This document shows positions 1-11,663 of a stretch of 64,000 nt of DNA, piece after piece (positions within the stretch are counted from its first letter, which is position 1; the number at the start of each line of letters is the position of its first letter). The translations under genes and the position numbers were made by a program. The notes under the pieces are model-generated. The model had not been told where the DNA came from and did no database searches. It saw nothing but the letters and a program-made list of their open reading frames with translations. This stretch comes from Gonocerus acuteangulatus (lineage: Eukaryota > Arthropoda > Insecta > Hemiptera > Coreidae): positions 151,112,577 to 151,176,576 of the forward strand of contig OX328123.1 in the NCBI GenBank assembly GCA_946811695.1. Direction: 5' to 3'.

Positions 1-820
1 CGAGCTTTCCCTCTCAGACATATACATATAACAGTGTACGTCCATTCTCACAAGGTTTTTTTTTTTTTTTTTTTTTTTCGGCCAAGTGTTTCGGACATCT
101 TATATTTTTTATTTGTCACTGAGCTTTTGATATTAACGTTTTTTCCTAATATGATTTCGTGTTTCATTGAATATTTTTTTACTTGTTAATAACCAACGCA
201 TTAGTCCAATGGTTTTTTAAATATTTAATGGAGTCAAGGATTTAGGTGGTTGGCCTCATTTATGTAAATCCAGTCAATAATATTCTCATGTAAGGCTCAG
301 AGAAGAAATATGTTTATTATAAAAAAACAAAAAGAAAAAAAAACATAACAGAAACTAAACTCACTTAAAGCAAGTTAACATTAAATTAAATCACAGACAG
401 AGTATATGATATTTTGTACTTTAATCTAGTTCATCACATTACATAAAACAAAATAAATTCTTTAAATTTCATCTTTATATTCTTTTGATACATTTCACTG
501 TCAAAACGCAATGATCTAACTGTTGTTTTGTAAACGAACATTAAAACAATAAAAATATAAATGGCAGAAGCAGACAGCAAAGAATATTATACAAGATTCA
601 TTTGATGGCATTAATGACCCTAAGGTTACGCCGTAAAACTAAAATGAAATCTATACACATAAAAAAATCTAAATGTTATCTTTTTTATTAATCAAGTAAG
701 GGATGATGCATTGTTTTCTGAGAATAGAAATAATAAGAGTATTTTATTCTTCTATTACACTATGTAAATATCTAAACACACACTTAGATTTACACACTGC
801 GATGTTGATATAAAAAGTTT
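1..820. other. Gene-free AT-rich stretch
   Basis: No supportable gene. It holds a poly(T) run near 57-78 and A-rich low-complexity DNA. At about 600-640 a segment reads like the SINE tail seen elsewhere in the window (…TTAATGACCCTAAGG, then CGCCGTAAAAC), so a decayed SINE 3' end is possible. Confidence 0.5.
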
Positions 821-821
821 T

Positions 822-965
822 GTCAAGAATAAGAATTGGACACACTAAACTCACCCTTGCTTACCTATTTAAAAGGCTGTCCTTAAAAGGTAATAGGCCT
901 GAAAGAATAGTTTGTGGCGAAAATCTATCTATTAAACATAACGTTGATACAAATGCTAAGTATCG
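822..965 (+). pseudogene. Decayed I-like LINE C-terminal fragment
   Basis: The translation contains RIRIGHTKLTLAYLFK followed further on by CGENLSIKH. This aligns by eye with RIRIGHTNLTHAYLFK and CGEYLTIKH in the better preserved LINE end at 18.4-19.2 kb. It is the region between the RNase H domain and the C-terminal zinc knuckle of a non-LTR retrotransposon. The copy lacks the first Cys pair of the knuckle and has no start or stop of its own. It probably belongs to the same insertion as the tandem array at 1307-2007, separated from it by a Penelope-type end. Confidence 0.7.
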
Positions 966-1039
966 AATGTGAAAAGTAGTTTTGTACCTTATCCAGACTT
1001 AATCTTCAAGACTTTCCCACAACGTACATCAGTCCAACA

Positions 1040-1250
1040 GCAATAAGTATAGATTGAAAATGAAAAATGCGTTTTTTCACATTCAATATTTTGCATTTAT
1101 ATCGATAATATATATTCGTCTGTGGCAGAAGGTCAATTTTATAAAAACACACTTTCTTTCTTCTGTATTCTTTTATTGGGCTCTACATGTTTCACGTCGC
1201 TGTGACGCCTCTTCAGGAGCACTTAATCTAAATAAAATAAAATATGGTTA
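1040..1250 (-). mobile_element. Penelope-like terminal fragment carrying a hammerhead-like motif
   Basis: Read on the minus strand, this stretch ends …GAGCCCAATAAA after a CTGAAGA/GAAACATG core. The same arrangement flanks the GIY-YIG ORF at 57-59 kb (…GGGCCCAATAAATAAAG). That shared arrangement is the basis for calling it a Penelope-like end. The outer boundaries are approximate. It sits between two parts of a LINE 3' end, suggesting insertion into that LINE. Confidence 0.55.
1180..1220 (-). ncRNA. Hammerhead-like ribozyme motif
   Basis: On the minus strand: stem I 5' strand GCUC, core CUGAAGA (fits CUGANGA), one extra G, stem II CGUC/GACG, GAAA, the palindrome ACAUGU formed with its last A, cleavage-site A, then stem I 3' strand GAGC. 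Stem I pairs perfectly over 4 bp. The stem III sequence is self-complementary, as in hammerheads that act as dimers. The extra nucleotide before stem II departs from the canonical core, so activity is uncertain. Confidence 0.5.
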
Positions 1251-1306
1251 CAGCCTATCCATTAGAGAACCTTCCGCAGGTAGGGCCACGTCTGGACTTA
1301 TATGGT

Positions 1307-2007
1307 GATATACTTGCAGACTGCAGAGCCTACGAAGCCGTTTGTAACCAAATGGACATTTATGGTCCTCTCTGTGATATACTTGCAGACTGCAGAGCCT
1401 ACGAAGCCGTTTGTAACCAAATGGACATTCACGGTCCTCTCTGTGATATACTTGCAGTCTGCCGAGCCTACGAAGCCGTTTGTAACCAAATGGACATTTA
1501 TGGTCCTCTCTGTGATATACTTGCAGACTGCAGAGCCTACGAAGCCGTTTGTAACCAAATGGACATTCACGGTCCTCTCTGTGATATACTTGCAGTCTGC
1601 CGAGCCTACGAAGCCGTTTGTAACAAATGGATATTCTTGGTCCTCTTTGTGATATACTTGCAGACTGCAGAGCCTATGAAGCCGTTTGTAACCAAATGGA
1701 CATTATTGGTCCTCTCTGTGATATACTTGCAGACTGCGGATCCTACGAAGCCGTTTGTAACCAAATGGACATTCATGGTCCTCTCTGTGATATACTTGCA
1801 GACTGCAGAGCCTATGAAGCCGTTTGTAACCAAATGGACATTCATGGTCCTCTCTGTGATATACTTGCAGACTGCAGAGCCTACGAAGCCGTTTGTAACC
1901 AAATGGACATTCATGGTCCTCTCTGTGATATACTTGCAGTCGACCGTGAACTAAGCGAGAGAGCGTGGAGATTCCCGAGAGTCAGAGAGCTCTTTCATAA
2001 AATATAA
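1307..2007 (+). repeat. 69-bp in-frame tandem amplification of a LINE C-terminus
   Basis: About nine full 69-bp units (starts near 1307, 1376, 1445, 1514, 1583, 1651, 1720, 1789, 1858) end in a partial unit at 1927. Each encodes 23 residues, such as DILADCRAYEAVCNQMDIYG then PLC. The last unit runs into DILAVDRELSERAWRFPRVR and ELFHKI, then a stop. This matches the C-terminus of the LINE at 18.4 kb (ECRAYESARNQMDIHGPLSD … ELFNKI). One unit near 1625 has lost a single base, breaking the frame. Some units differ only at a few codons (YG/HG, AD/AV), which points to recent amplification. It is not a host protein; long ORFs on both strands here are by-products of the repeat. Confidence 0.85.
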
Positions 2008-2060
2008 TATATAATAAACGGATTGAATATAAGGATATGTATATATTTATATATGTATAT

Positions 2061-2117
<57 letters not shown>

Positions 2118-3000
2118 GCATACGCATGCGTTAAAATATGAATTATCTTCAATAACTGTGGTAAATATCATTTGATGTTCATTTGTTTATGTATAAGTGT
2201 TTAGGTCAAAATATTTGAGAGATTATGATTGTTATTTTATCTATCACATTTGTTATTATATTTTTTATTCATACTTAATTCATTTATTCATGTATATAAG
2301 GATAAATATATGTTGTTTGTTGTATTACTATTATTAAATATATTGTTTTTTTTTTACTTTTACATTTTCTTTCTCTATAAATCCTAAAATGCTATTTTTT
2401 ACTTTATTTTCCTGGATTGATTTATTGCAGTTATCAAATTTAAATAGGCGACAATGACCCACGTGATTGGTTTGCCTTTAAATAAATAAATACACTTGAA
2501 AACTACAGGCTTTCCTAAGCTTTTAATTGACTTACACTCTCCTTAAAAGGAACAATCCTGCACTTATAAACTACAGACTTCCCTAAGCTTTTAATTGTCT
2601 TACACTTATAAACTTACTTTTATGTGTGCGTTTTTATATTTATATACGAAATTTCGTATTCATCAGTAGGTAATTCAGGCGTAAAAGTTATCACTTTTAT
2701 CGTGTAAAGTTTATCAAATCAGCTGGATTAGGTTATAAATTGCAAACAAATTTTGAAAATAAAAAAAAGTAAGAAAGAAATGTTTTGGGCTATGAGGGAA
2801 AAAAATCTTTCCTCTTGATGTTTTACCCTTCATGCTACATATATATCTGAAATTTACAAATGTTCTGTAAAAAAATAACCTTATTGAAAATATTACAGAA
2901 GCATTGCCTGATATGATTCAGCCACTTTTTATAAGAAAACAATTGCCTTTGATTTTATTCAAAAAATCCTTTTCTAACAAATATATATTAAAAAAAAAAC
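2008..3000. repeat. (TA)n tract and non-coding DNA
   Basis: A (TA)n tract spans about 2061-2113, directly after the LINE C-terminus. A 69-bp direct duplication follows at about 2499-2538 and 2568-2606 (shared CTAAGCTTTTAATTG). Otherwise no gene is seen. Confidence 0.7.
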
Positions 3001-3009
3001 TGTTTTCGT

Positions 3010-3490
3010 GACGAATTATAAGGGTGAATTTCACTACTTAATTCAACGAATTACAAAAGGAGAAAAAAAAAAATGTGAGGTACACTTCGCGGTAGTTTGG
3101 GTGAAATATCTGCATTATATCAACTGTTTATACGTTTTATGTTATTCATAAGCCATTTCTTTCTGATGTCTAGTGGTCTAGTTCTGTCTGGTGTCTAGTT
3201 AAGGGTTAGAAGCTTTCCGATTTCGGTGCAATGTGGACTTTGTCAATAGAAATCCTACGAAAGGGCTAATAGAAACTGCGATGATCACTTCGAAATGCCA
3301 TTAGGGTTGATCTAGAGCCCGCCACACTTGACCTAACAAGTCCAATTGTGAAGGAACACATTTGTAAAGGCTGTTAGTATAAAAGGAAGCAATTAACCCT
3401 TTTGATACGACAAATTTTAACAGCGAATTTCGATACTTAATTCAACGTAAAAAAAAAAAAAATGTGAGGTACACTTCGGGTAGTTTCCTT
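3010..3490. repeat. Duplicated repeat segment (left copy)
   Basis: Positions 3100-3410 recur at about 7530-7826 as a direct repeat with few differences (shared AAGCTTTCCGATTTCGG and GTCCAATTGTGAAGGAACAC). A flanking piece (TACTTAATTCAACG, A-run, TGTGAGGTACACTTCG) occurs twice, near 3037-3090 and 3436-3475. No coding capacity is seen. It is probably an unclassified interspersed repeat or a local segmental duplication. Confidence 0.75.
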
Positions 3491-5520
3491 GTTATTAACT
3501 AAATAGCGGCAGTATGCCAATTAATCCCTGTGACGACAGTCTACACACAAAAGTATTTCAGAAATACTCATCAGTAAATGGCGTTTTGTTAGGCGATCAT
3601 TGGAGAAACACTTGAGTTTTCGCCATTATATTTCGCGACTTATAAACTCTCTGATGTGAGCCTGTCGGTGATGACAAAGTGCAATCTTTTTACTAAAGAG
3701 AATGCATTGCTACTATACAAAGTTCCCCCAGTTTGCCAAGTTCCTATCAAGATGTGACTCGATACATAGATAGAGCTTTGCCTAGTAATAATGAACCTGC
3801 ACTCTGAGTGCAGTATAAGAGCTCTTTTGAAGAAGGGAGATTAGGGTCGGTAATCTCTCTTGCCGTGCCCAGCCTCCGAACATCCTTCTTCAACCCTTCA
3901 TTTGGATGCAGGTCCCATCTCTCAGACACCTTTACTCCTTCCTAGGGGGAAATCTTTAACGGGGATAACTTCCAACCCCTTTACCCATAAATACAACTTT
4001 TCCAAAGGCTCTTTCATCTATTATCGCTTACTTTGTAGTCGATGGGAACATAAATTCGCTCCATGAATCGTCTCAGAGTTCATATGTATGAGGGGTTCTA
4101 ACATTAAAAAAATATTTATAATTTGCTGAAAATTCTTTATTTCTATGACGTGCACATTGTTCTCGTATTGTAGCCAGCAGTATGTATTTATCATCTGACG
4201 TGTAATACGAGTGTTACAGGACACAATATTTTATTATTTAGTTATATACGTTAAAAATTCCATCCACCTGTTACAAAATAAACATTTTAACCAATAATTA
4301 TTATTTAGGTGTATTAAAACCTCAATTTTAACTTTATTATGGAATTTGATGATTGGGGACACCACAGCAATTAAAATCGGAAAATCTGTTCATCAGCCAC
4401 CATCTTTGCTTAGGGTGTTCTAAAGGAAGCGATAAGAAAGATTGCATACACATGCGAATACGCACTAGCAAAACTGTTTGAGTAGCGTTTCCATTTGACG
4501 TATAATTTATAGGGGCACGTTTATAAAGCGGCAATGTGCTATAAAAGACACGTCAAATGAAGGAGCCCCTCAAAAGATTTCATTTGTTTGTACGTGCATA
4601 GAATGATTCCGCCGCTATCCGATATAAAGCGCCATTTGTAAACAGGTGACTAGTGGAAAGATTTAGCTCTTTATGATAATCTTTCATTTGTCCTATTATT
4701 CATAATTCAAAGTTTCATTTTATTATTACAAAATGTTAAAAAAAACAATATCAATTTTGAAAAAAAAAAACAGTATAATCGATTAAAAAATTAAATAAAT
4801 AAAAAAAAAATAGTAGGTAAAACGTCTAGATAATTCACTAAATAATGTTAAATAGTAATATATTAAATGGATAATGTACTTATTTAATTGGTTGTCACGA
4901 TATATTTTATTCATGGTCAGCAAAATTACATTTAAATTCCAATGAAGTTACAAATGGAATTTAAAAAGAATGAATTGTCTTAATTTGATCAGACCCAATA
5001 CAATTATATTTAGCAATACAAATTACAATTATTCCAATTACAATATCATTGAAAGCATGTGCTTTGAAATAGGAAGCTCAAAATAAATAGCGAAATGAGC
5101 TGGAAAAATGTCCTTAACATCTATTCAGTTCTCGGCTATGTACAATTGGTTAATGGAAATAGAGGCAGGCAAAGTCATATTAATATAACGAATAAATATA
5201 AATTTCTTTTTGTTCTTCCTTGTAGGCTAAATGTTTGTTTTTCGTTTAACTTTAAGCACATTTAAAAGGATTGCAGATATTTAGGTTGAACTGTTAATTA
5301 AAAAAAAAAAAGATAATGTTTCATGTAAATATAGAAAATATTCAATGATTTCTGTGAAATAACAATACTAAAAACCGTTTAGGTAGATAAACTTTTTTTA
5401 AGAATAATTGAATACCAGATTTCCATTAGAATTGAAAGCACCCTCCTTTCAATCTCTCTGCCCACTAGACACAGGAATTCGCTGGTAAACTGGATTTTTT
5501 TGTGATAGAGTAATAGAGTA
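3491..5520. other. Gene-free stretch
   Basis: Only short ORFs with no recognisable domain. A-runs and AT-rich low complexity dominate 4680-5400. I see no RNA gene or mobile-element terminus here. Confidence 0.5.
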
Positions 5521-5524
5521 TTAG

Positions 5525-5660
5525 GCCGTACCTACATTGGACCCGTATTTCTCCTGATCCGGTCTGATCCGATTTCGTTTGACCGACAACGGCTGACGTG
5601 AGTGCCAACACTCGTCCCGACCCGATCCGATCCGATTTAGTCACAGCTCGTCAGCAATGA
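5525..5660. repeat. MITE-like end with CCGATCCGAT motifs
   Basis: It begins near GTACCTACATTGGACCCG and carries repeated CCTGATCCGG / CCCGATCCGATCCGAT motifs. Inverted versions lie at 7410-7450 (GGGACCAATGTAGGCACC) and 7490-7525 (GGAACCAATGTAGG). It is likely the left end of a DNA transposon into which a family A copy later inserted. No transposase is recognisable. Confidence 0.5.
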
Positions 5661-5904
5661 CCTCATAGTTCGGTGAAAATGAGTGATTAATTTTTAAAAA
5701 AATGCCACCTTATAAGCATAGAAACCTTCGATTAGGTTGAATGTTGGAGGTAAGAGAAGTATTGGTATTCATGTTATAAAATTATTTATAAGAAAGGTAG
5801 CTAGAAGGTTATAAGCATTGGTAGGTAATAGACATTGGATGCTTATAATCACCTTTTCACGTAATTTAATAAACAAGGGATACAATAAACAAAAATATCA
5901 ATTG

Positions 5905-6020
5905 ACAAAGTTGTTCTAAATTTTATTAGCTTGCATTTTAAAAAAATGCATTGAATTCGTTTAAGATTTAGAGCCTTTAGCCTTTTTGTAGCACGCAAAA
6001 TATAATGTCTAGGATGAGCG
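5905..6020. repeat. Direct repeat unit flanking a family A insertion
   Basis: GTTGTTCTAAATTTTATTAG occurs here and again at about 6070. The following A-run and ATGCATTGAA segment recurs at 7268-7350, beyond the family A copy. The second unit is therefore interrupted by family A, and this intact unit shows the pre-insertion arrangement. Confidence 0.6.
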
Positions 6021-6102
6021 AAGAAAGAAATGTTGAAGTCTGGGCTAAGCAATGAGCGACAGACAGAAGTTGTTCTAAATTTTATTAGCTTTTATTTAAA
6101 AA

Positions 6103-7067
6103 AGCCCGACACGCAGGAACTGCATCATCTTAGCGCGGTTCAGTTTTTATCCCTGGTGTCATTTGGGAAGATTGAAATAGAAACCGTTATTATTTTGGTT
6201 CAGCCTTTCCCCCGTAAACAAATGGCCCGTTACCAAGGGGCAGCGTTCCCTTATACCTGGAATGGCACCCACCACTGGTTGGCCAGCCCAACTGCTACAA
6301 ATAGTTATTTCAAATATCAAAGTTTTCATGATTTCTTCTACAGTAATACTAATTCTATAAATAAATGCAATTAAAAAAACAACAATAAGCCATCAAAATG
6401 TGAGCTAAACAACTACAAAAACCCGGTTAGAAGAACAAAACAAACACATTTGAAGTTTTAAGCACTTATTTCTCCGATTGACAATGCCTAATCAAAAATT
6501 TCTGTAGAATATTTTTTGTAGAGAATTTAGTAAGCTTTCGAATGGTAAACTTCCGCTTCCGAAGATTCTCAACCGTTTTAGAGATATTAAGGAAAATTTA
6601 CAAAGTTACCAAAACTTTTCATGTCTGTTAATAAAATATTTTGTCCTAACCCTTCCTTAACTCCAAACGTAACCACAATTTCAACATATTAGTTTTGATG
6701 AAAGTTAAACTTGCAGAAAATGTTTCAACTGAATCCCATGATTCTAAGTACCCGAACCAAAAACGGTATTCAACAACTATGTTTCCAATTTTCTCGAAAA
6801 CGGTTAAAGCTATCGCCTTGAAAATGGTTTCATTCGTTTTCCTTTGCCAATAAGCCTATAAAACGAGTACTTACAAGCATATGAACTAAAAAACGTAAGC
6901 GTTACGATTTTTTTTTTTTTTTTGCACGATTTTCGCCCCAAACGCCATCTTCCAGGGAGCGGATTTTGCTGGTTAACGAACTTGACCTTTCAAATTGGAC
7001 GACGGATTCCGGAAATCCCGGATCAAAATCGGACCATTAGGGAAGCCGGAAATGAGCGAACAGACAA

Positions 7068-7125
<58 letters not shown>

Positions 7126-7266
7126 CAAATTTGAACCACCGTTATTTTCGGTCTCTAGGGGTTCTGAAACGCAAAATTTTCTAGGCGGCACTTCCGGATT
7201 GTTTCAAGAGATCAACCTTATAAGCGGGGTTCCTCCCTATGAAGGGAGGGAGGAACCGCGCTAAAA
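6103..7266 (+). mobile_element. Family A copy 1: Helentron/DINE-like element with (TA)n core
   Basis: It starts with GCCCGACACGCAGGAACTGC then TTAGCGCGGTT. It contains (TA)n at about 7071-7121. It ends with a hairpin (GGTTCCTCCC … GGGAGGAACC) followed by GCGCTAA. The short inverted pair TTAGCGCGGTT/AACCGCGCTAA and the 3' hairpin just before CTAA recall rolling-circle (Helitron/Helentron) ends. An internal microsatellite is typical of DINE-like non-autonomous versions. No Rep/helicase is present. The overlapping short ORFs are not supported as genes. Confidence 0.6.
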
Positions 7267-7359
7267 GAAGAAAAAAAAATGCATTGAAATCGGTTAAGAT
7301 ATAGGGACTATAGACATTTTTGAAACACAATATGTCGTTTGGCGCCATTTTGCGTCGTC

Positions 7360-7826
7360 GGTCCGAAATAGGTCTAGAAACAAACAAGTTTAAACGGCCG
7401 AGAATCGCCCATCGGATCGTATCGGGTCGGGACCAATGTAGGCACCTCCATTGAGATGCATATGTTTGCATATCTTCCGACAGTCGGTGGCTATCGGATC
7501 GGACCGGAACCAATGTAGGTTGGGCACATTTGGGCAAAATATCTGCATTATATAAACTGTTTAAACGTTTTATGTTATTCATAAGCCATTTTTTTTCTGA
7601 TGTCTGGTGGATTTAAGTATTATAAGCTTTCCGATTTCGGCACAATGTGGACTTAGTCAATAGAAATCCTATGAAAGGGCTAATAGAAACTGCGATGGTC
7701 ACTTCGAAATGCCATTAGGGTTGAACTAGAGGCCGCCACACTTGACCTAACAAGTCCAATTGTGAAGGAACACATTTGTAAAGGTTGTTAGTATAAAAGG
7801 AAGCAATTAACCCTTTTGATAAGAAA
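7360..7826. repeat. MITE-like right end plus right copy of duplicated segment
   Basis: 7405-7525 carries two inverted copies of the CCTACATTGG-type end seen at 5525. 7530-7826 is the right copy of the 300-bp direct repeat at 3100-3410, with single-base differences only over most of its length. No gene is supported. Confidence 0.6.
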
Positions 7827-7829
7827 GAA

Positions 7830-9180
7830 AATAGAAGAAGGTCCCCGAGCTTGTGAATGATTTGACATTCACAGACAAAAGGGCGCCCCGGATGAGCTTC
7901 GGCTAAAATGGCCTACTTGGAATGAACTTGGCCGCTAATGAAGTTTAGGGCTCCATCTTAATTATGACAGCATTGTCTCGAGCAGACGGGAATACCGTTA
8001 GTAATATAAATCACCTCTCCCATTGATAGAAGCTGTCAACCACAATGCATAGTAAATAAACATTTCACTACTCACTTTCCAAACAGAAAATACAATCAGA
8101 AATTATTAAATGATTAGCAATCTCATAATTTACTTATTATCATAACAAAATTGCTTGGTGATTTTTCAGAGAAAGTGAGAAGAATAAATCCAATTCTTAA
8201 GCTGGCATTTCTAAGACTTTCAAAGATACATGTTTTTTCCCAGAGCACCATAGACTGCTATTAGAACCAATTCTCTAATTTTAATATGTCAGATATTTTA
8301 GCAAAATTATGTGCAGATTTCTTGATTGCATTCTACAAGAAAAAAAAACACCAACTTGTAAGCATTCTCTTTAAAATATACTAGATCATCCTTCCGATCT
8401 AAAAAATCTGGCCATCTTTCAAAGAAAATATACCAAATTCAATTCAAACTTGGAGGGTCGATAAAGTAACAGATTGTCTTCGATTTGGGGTGTTTCTAAG
8501 GGTTCTGGAATTGACGTTAAATGCAAAAACGTTTACATTTTATTTTTATTTTGAGAACCATTTTTCACAAGTACGTTCTGAGATGATATGTACAATAGTT
8601 ATTTACATGGTTACAAAAACAAGTTTCTCTTCCTAAGCGAGATATTGATATTCAAAACACCACTTCATTTTTTCGGTTACATATTTTTAGTTTCTCCCGG
8701 ACTTGGAAAAATCACTATTTTTTTGTTTTCGTTGATATTTACCATATTAGGATTCCTTGGGTTGCTGATTTTAAAAATGCTATTAGTTTGTGTGAGAAAA
8801 AAAAATGTAATGCTAGTTCACTTGAAAACGTAAGCATATTTTTAAATTTATTTGGCGAAATTATTATTTAACGATTGTATTTATTCCTTTATCAACTTTC
8901 TAAATCAAATAAATTGGTGAAAAACTTATGTCGATACCATTTTCCAAACTCAAGAAATAAAAGGAAGTATTTTCAGCCAATTTTATTTTATTTCTCAGCT
9001 CCTACGACCCATTGGACGGAACGCTCGGACACGTGTCGACTATTTTTCGATTCAGAAAAAATGTACCAGATCGGTGAACCCACCATTGTATACTCCTTTT
9101 GTGCGATCACTAATGAATTACTTCTTAGAATCTAAGAATCTTCTTGCGTTGATTCCGGATCCTTAGATCGTCAAATGTAT
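7830..9180. other. Gene-free stretch
   Basis: Short ORFs only. The ORF at 8588-8833 is hydrophobic by chance AT-rich composition, with no family signature. No repeat terminus recognised. Confidence 0.45.
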
Positions 9181-9260
9181 TTAACACGTTAAGTGCGGCT
9201 GTTGTTTGACCATACTTTCGCTGTATGTGGTGCATGCCCTCAGGGGCATGTACAGGCGTA
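9181..9260 (+). mobile_element. Possible piggyBac-type terminal fragment
   Basis: A TTAA tetranucleotide is followed by CACGTTAAGTGCGGC and, about 45 bp inside, the near-palindrome GCATGCCCTCAGGGGCATG. TTAA target sites are typical of piggyBac. A related palindrome (GCATATGCCCCCCGGGGCAT) lies at about 10099-10120. No matching right end with TTAA was found, so the call is weak. Confidence 0.3.
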
Positions 9261-9944
9261 TAACCTTCCTATCTGTATGCTCTTATTTAGCGACGTCTAG
9301 CAATCAGAAGGAAAGAGATAATTCACTGATTGTTCGCAGAATCATTGCATCTAACATCAGTAAATATACATTCAAAGCAGGAGGAGGATCTGGAAATATG
9401 ATCACATAAAAAATTCTAAATAATTAAAAAAAATGTATTTTGCAAATATACGGAATATTCTATTGTTCTAAAATAAGTAAATAAATGAGTACCGCTTAAA
9501 ACAACATTATTACAATTTGCATTATACAACAATACAATTAAAAAAAGTTCAATATTAAAAAAGTATTTTAATTTGAAAAGTATTTCAAATATTTTTTTAG
9601 TACAAAAAATCTATCCCGAATTCTCAAAATTCATCCTAATAAAGGCACTAATTATTATGATGTCTTTAGAAAGAGTCTAAGCAAAGCCCTGGATTATTGG
9701 GGCACGAGACAAAATAACTTATAACACGCCTGACTTTTTTCGTAACCTCCCTGATGGACATGCTTTTTCGTAAATTTTATTAACACCCAATACAGACTCT
9801 TCTTTTTTCCCTTCCAGACCCATCCGGTTATATAAATGTATGTTGCCCAAAACTTCCTTCTCTTTGCGATTTTATTTTATAGTTTTAACGAAAGATCAAA
9901 TCCTACCAAATAACTGCTTCAATTCCTTTACTACAGCACAAGGG

Positions 9945-9995
9945 ATATGCCCCGCAAAGATGAAGCAGTTCCTACGAGTCGGAATTTTTAATGTA
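9945..9995 (-). mobile_element. Short family A 5'-end fragment
   Basis: GATGAAGCAGTTCCTACG then AGTCGGA followed by T-rich DNA matches the reverse complement of the family A start. Only about 50 bp is recognisable. Confidence 0.45.
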
Positions 9996-10239
9996 TAATT
10001 ATCCATTATCATTTGGTTATTACTATTATTATTGTTAAATTTTGCGTGGGTTACAGGCAAGCACCGCACTGGAAGAAAGAAGTTATTTTTCCATACAGGC
10101 ATATGCCCCCCGGGGCATGTATGATAAAATTCATGATTTACTTTTGTTACTTCGCAAAACAAACGCGCTAGTGAAGAGGGAAATTGAAGCGCTCTGAGCT
10201 TTGTACGATCACACTGTCTCCCAGGTATGCTGTAGAGCT

Positions 10240-10247
10240 ATCGCTTT
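10240..10247. repeat. 8-bp target site duplication (left) of hAT element
   Basis: ATCGCTTT here is repeated exactly at 11656-11663, immediately outside the two CAGTG/CACTG ends. Confidence 0.9.
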
Positions 10248-11655
10248 CAGTGTTGTAGAATACCCGGGTATTTATTCTTAAGGGTAAATACCCAGGGTAT
10301 ATACCCAGGGCAAATACCCAGGGTATATACCCAGGGCAAATACCCAATTTCATAAATACCCGGGTATTTAAGGTATTTAACTAAACCGCAACTTAGTAAT
10401 AGTAATCGAATATTGTAAAATGTCATGGATCTTGCCAGTTTAGAGATATCGCAACACTGAGAAACTACTAAAACAATAACAAATTATAAAATAGGATCAC
10501 TGAGAGGTTAATAAATAATAAATTATTACCTGAAAATTTGCCATGGACCTTCCGACTACCAATAAAACAAGTTGTTTGTCTACATTTGATACTACTGTAC
10601 TGCATTCACAAAAATGTAGCCTTAGCAAAACTTTGGACTAGGATTAGCTAAATTTCTCAAAACACAAATTAAGTTACCTACTCATTGATCAAAACACATG
10701 TACCTTTCAAGCCTCTCCACCATAACAAGGGACTTATTTTCTTTGTCATTGTCTTCAAGACCTTTCCAATGAAGGATCTTTGCCATAATCATTCTTGGTC
10801 CCTATAGTCAGCTATGTCTTTCCGAAGATCAAATCAATCCCACGCTTCTGCCTAACTCACACACAAAACAGAGTTCAACAAGTCTGCAGCAAGATGTGCG
10901 TTTCCAACACCAAACTAAATGCGTTTCTCCTATTTAGTTAGCACAAGTTTTTCCTCCGGTTTCGGTTTTTTGAAGAGAAGATTCTGGGTTTCTTGTTGAA
11001 AAGTTTTCAGTAATTCTTAAATCTCTTATGAGCTTTGTGGATCAAAGGGACATTTAACTGAATGGCAGTGATAAGCCCAATAATTGGATCAAGGATGTTA
11101 ACTAGTTTCTCAACTCGGGCCCAAAACACTCTATCATCAAGAAGCTGCCTTTCCATTTCTGGATTTCCGCTTACTGTAATGATGTTACTACTGAATGAGC
11201 ATAATTTCAAATAATATTAACAAGGATCACAAACCACTTAAAATGGGTTTGAAGTTAATAATAAACATTAAAAATGACTGTTTAAATAAGTCCTTAATAA
11301 TTGAATAGGCTTCATTAAAACCGTTTTATAACTAATTAACCTTCCACACAGTAAAAGTAATCATGAAAATTCATAGATATACATTAAGTTGTAAATACCC
11401 ATAAATACCCGGACCGAATTTTAACTTTCTTTAAAATACTACTGGGTAAGTATTAATGATTATTAAGTTTTTATAATCAAATGGGTAAGTTTCAGTCCTT
11501 GTTTGCACCAAAAAATATTCAAAGAAGTTGTATCGAGCTCAAAAACTGAAAATACCCACTTTTTGGGTATTTACCTTCCCTGTGGGTAAATACCCGGGTA
11601 AATACCCAATATATATTTACCTACCCACTGGGTATTTACCCGGCCCACATCACTG
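10248..11655. mobile_element. hAT transposon, 1.4 kb, with subterminal GGGTATTTACCC repeats
   Basis: It begins CAGTGTTGTAGAATACCCGG and ends CCGGCCCACATCACTG; both ends read CAGTGnTGT from outside, as in hAT elements. A perfect 8-bp target duplication, ATCGCTTT, flanks it. Both subterminal zones (10260-10372 and 11393-11645) are packed with TACCCGGGTA / AAATACCCAGGGTA motifs in both orientations, likely transposase-binding repeats. A transposase relic lies on the minus strand near 11007-11210. It is a defective copy, but the exact target duplication shows a real, not very old insertion. Confidence 0.9.
11007..11210 (-). pseudogene. hAT transposase remnant
   Basis: The fragment includes DRVFWARVEKLVNILDPIIG followed by LITAIQLNVPLIHKAHKRF. 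This resembles the hAT region (FW..ve.lv.iL.Pi...i..lq) between the RNase H-like catalytic domain and its large insertion. It is about 67 residues, against roughly 500-700 for complete hAT transposases. Stops and frameshifts interrupt the surrounding sequence. Its position inside clear hAT ends supports the call; the protein is non-functional. Confidence 0.65.
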
Positions 11656-11663
11656 ATCGCTTT

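Noticed and set aside
1244..1954. 236-codon ORF and its antisense partners (1298-1570, 1606-1914)
   Set aside because: Products of reading the 69-bp tandem array in several frames; the genuine frame is the LINE C-terminus.
8588..8833. 81-codon hydrophobic ORF as a membrane protein
   Set aside because: Typical chance product of T-rich DNA; no conserved motif or neighbouring coding evidence.
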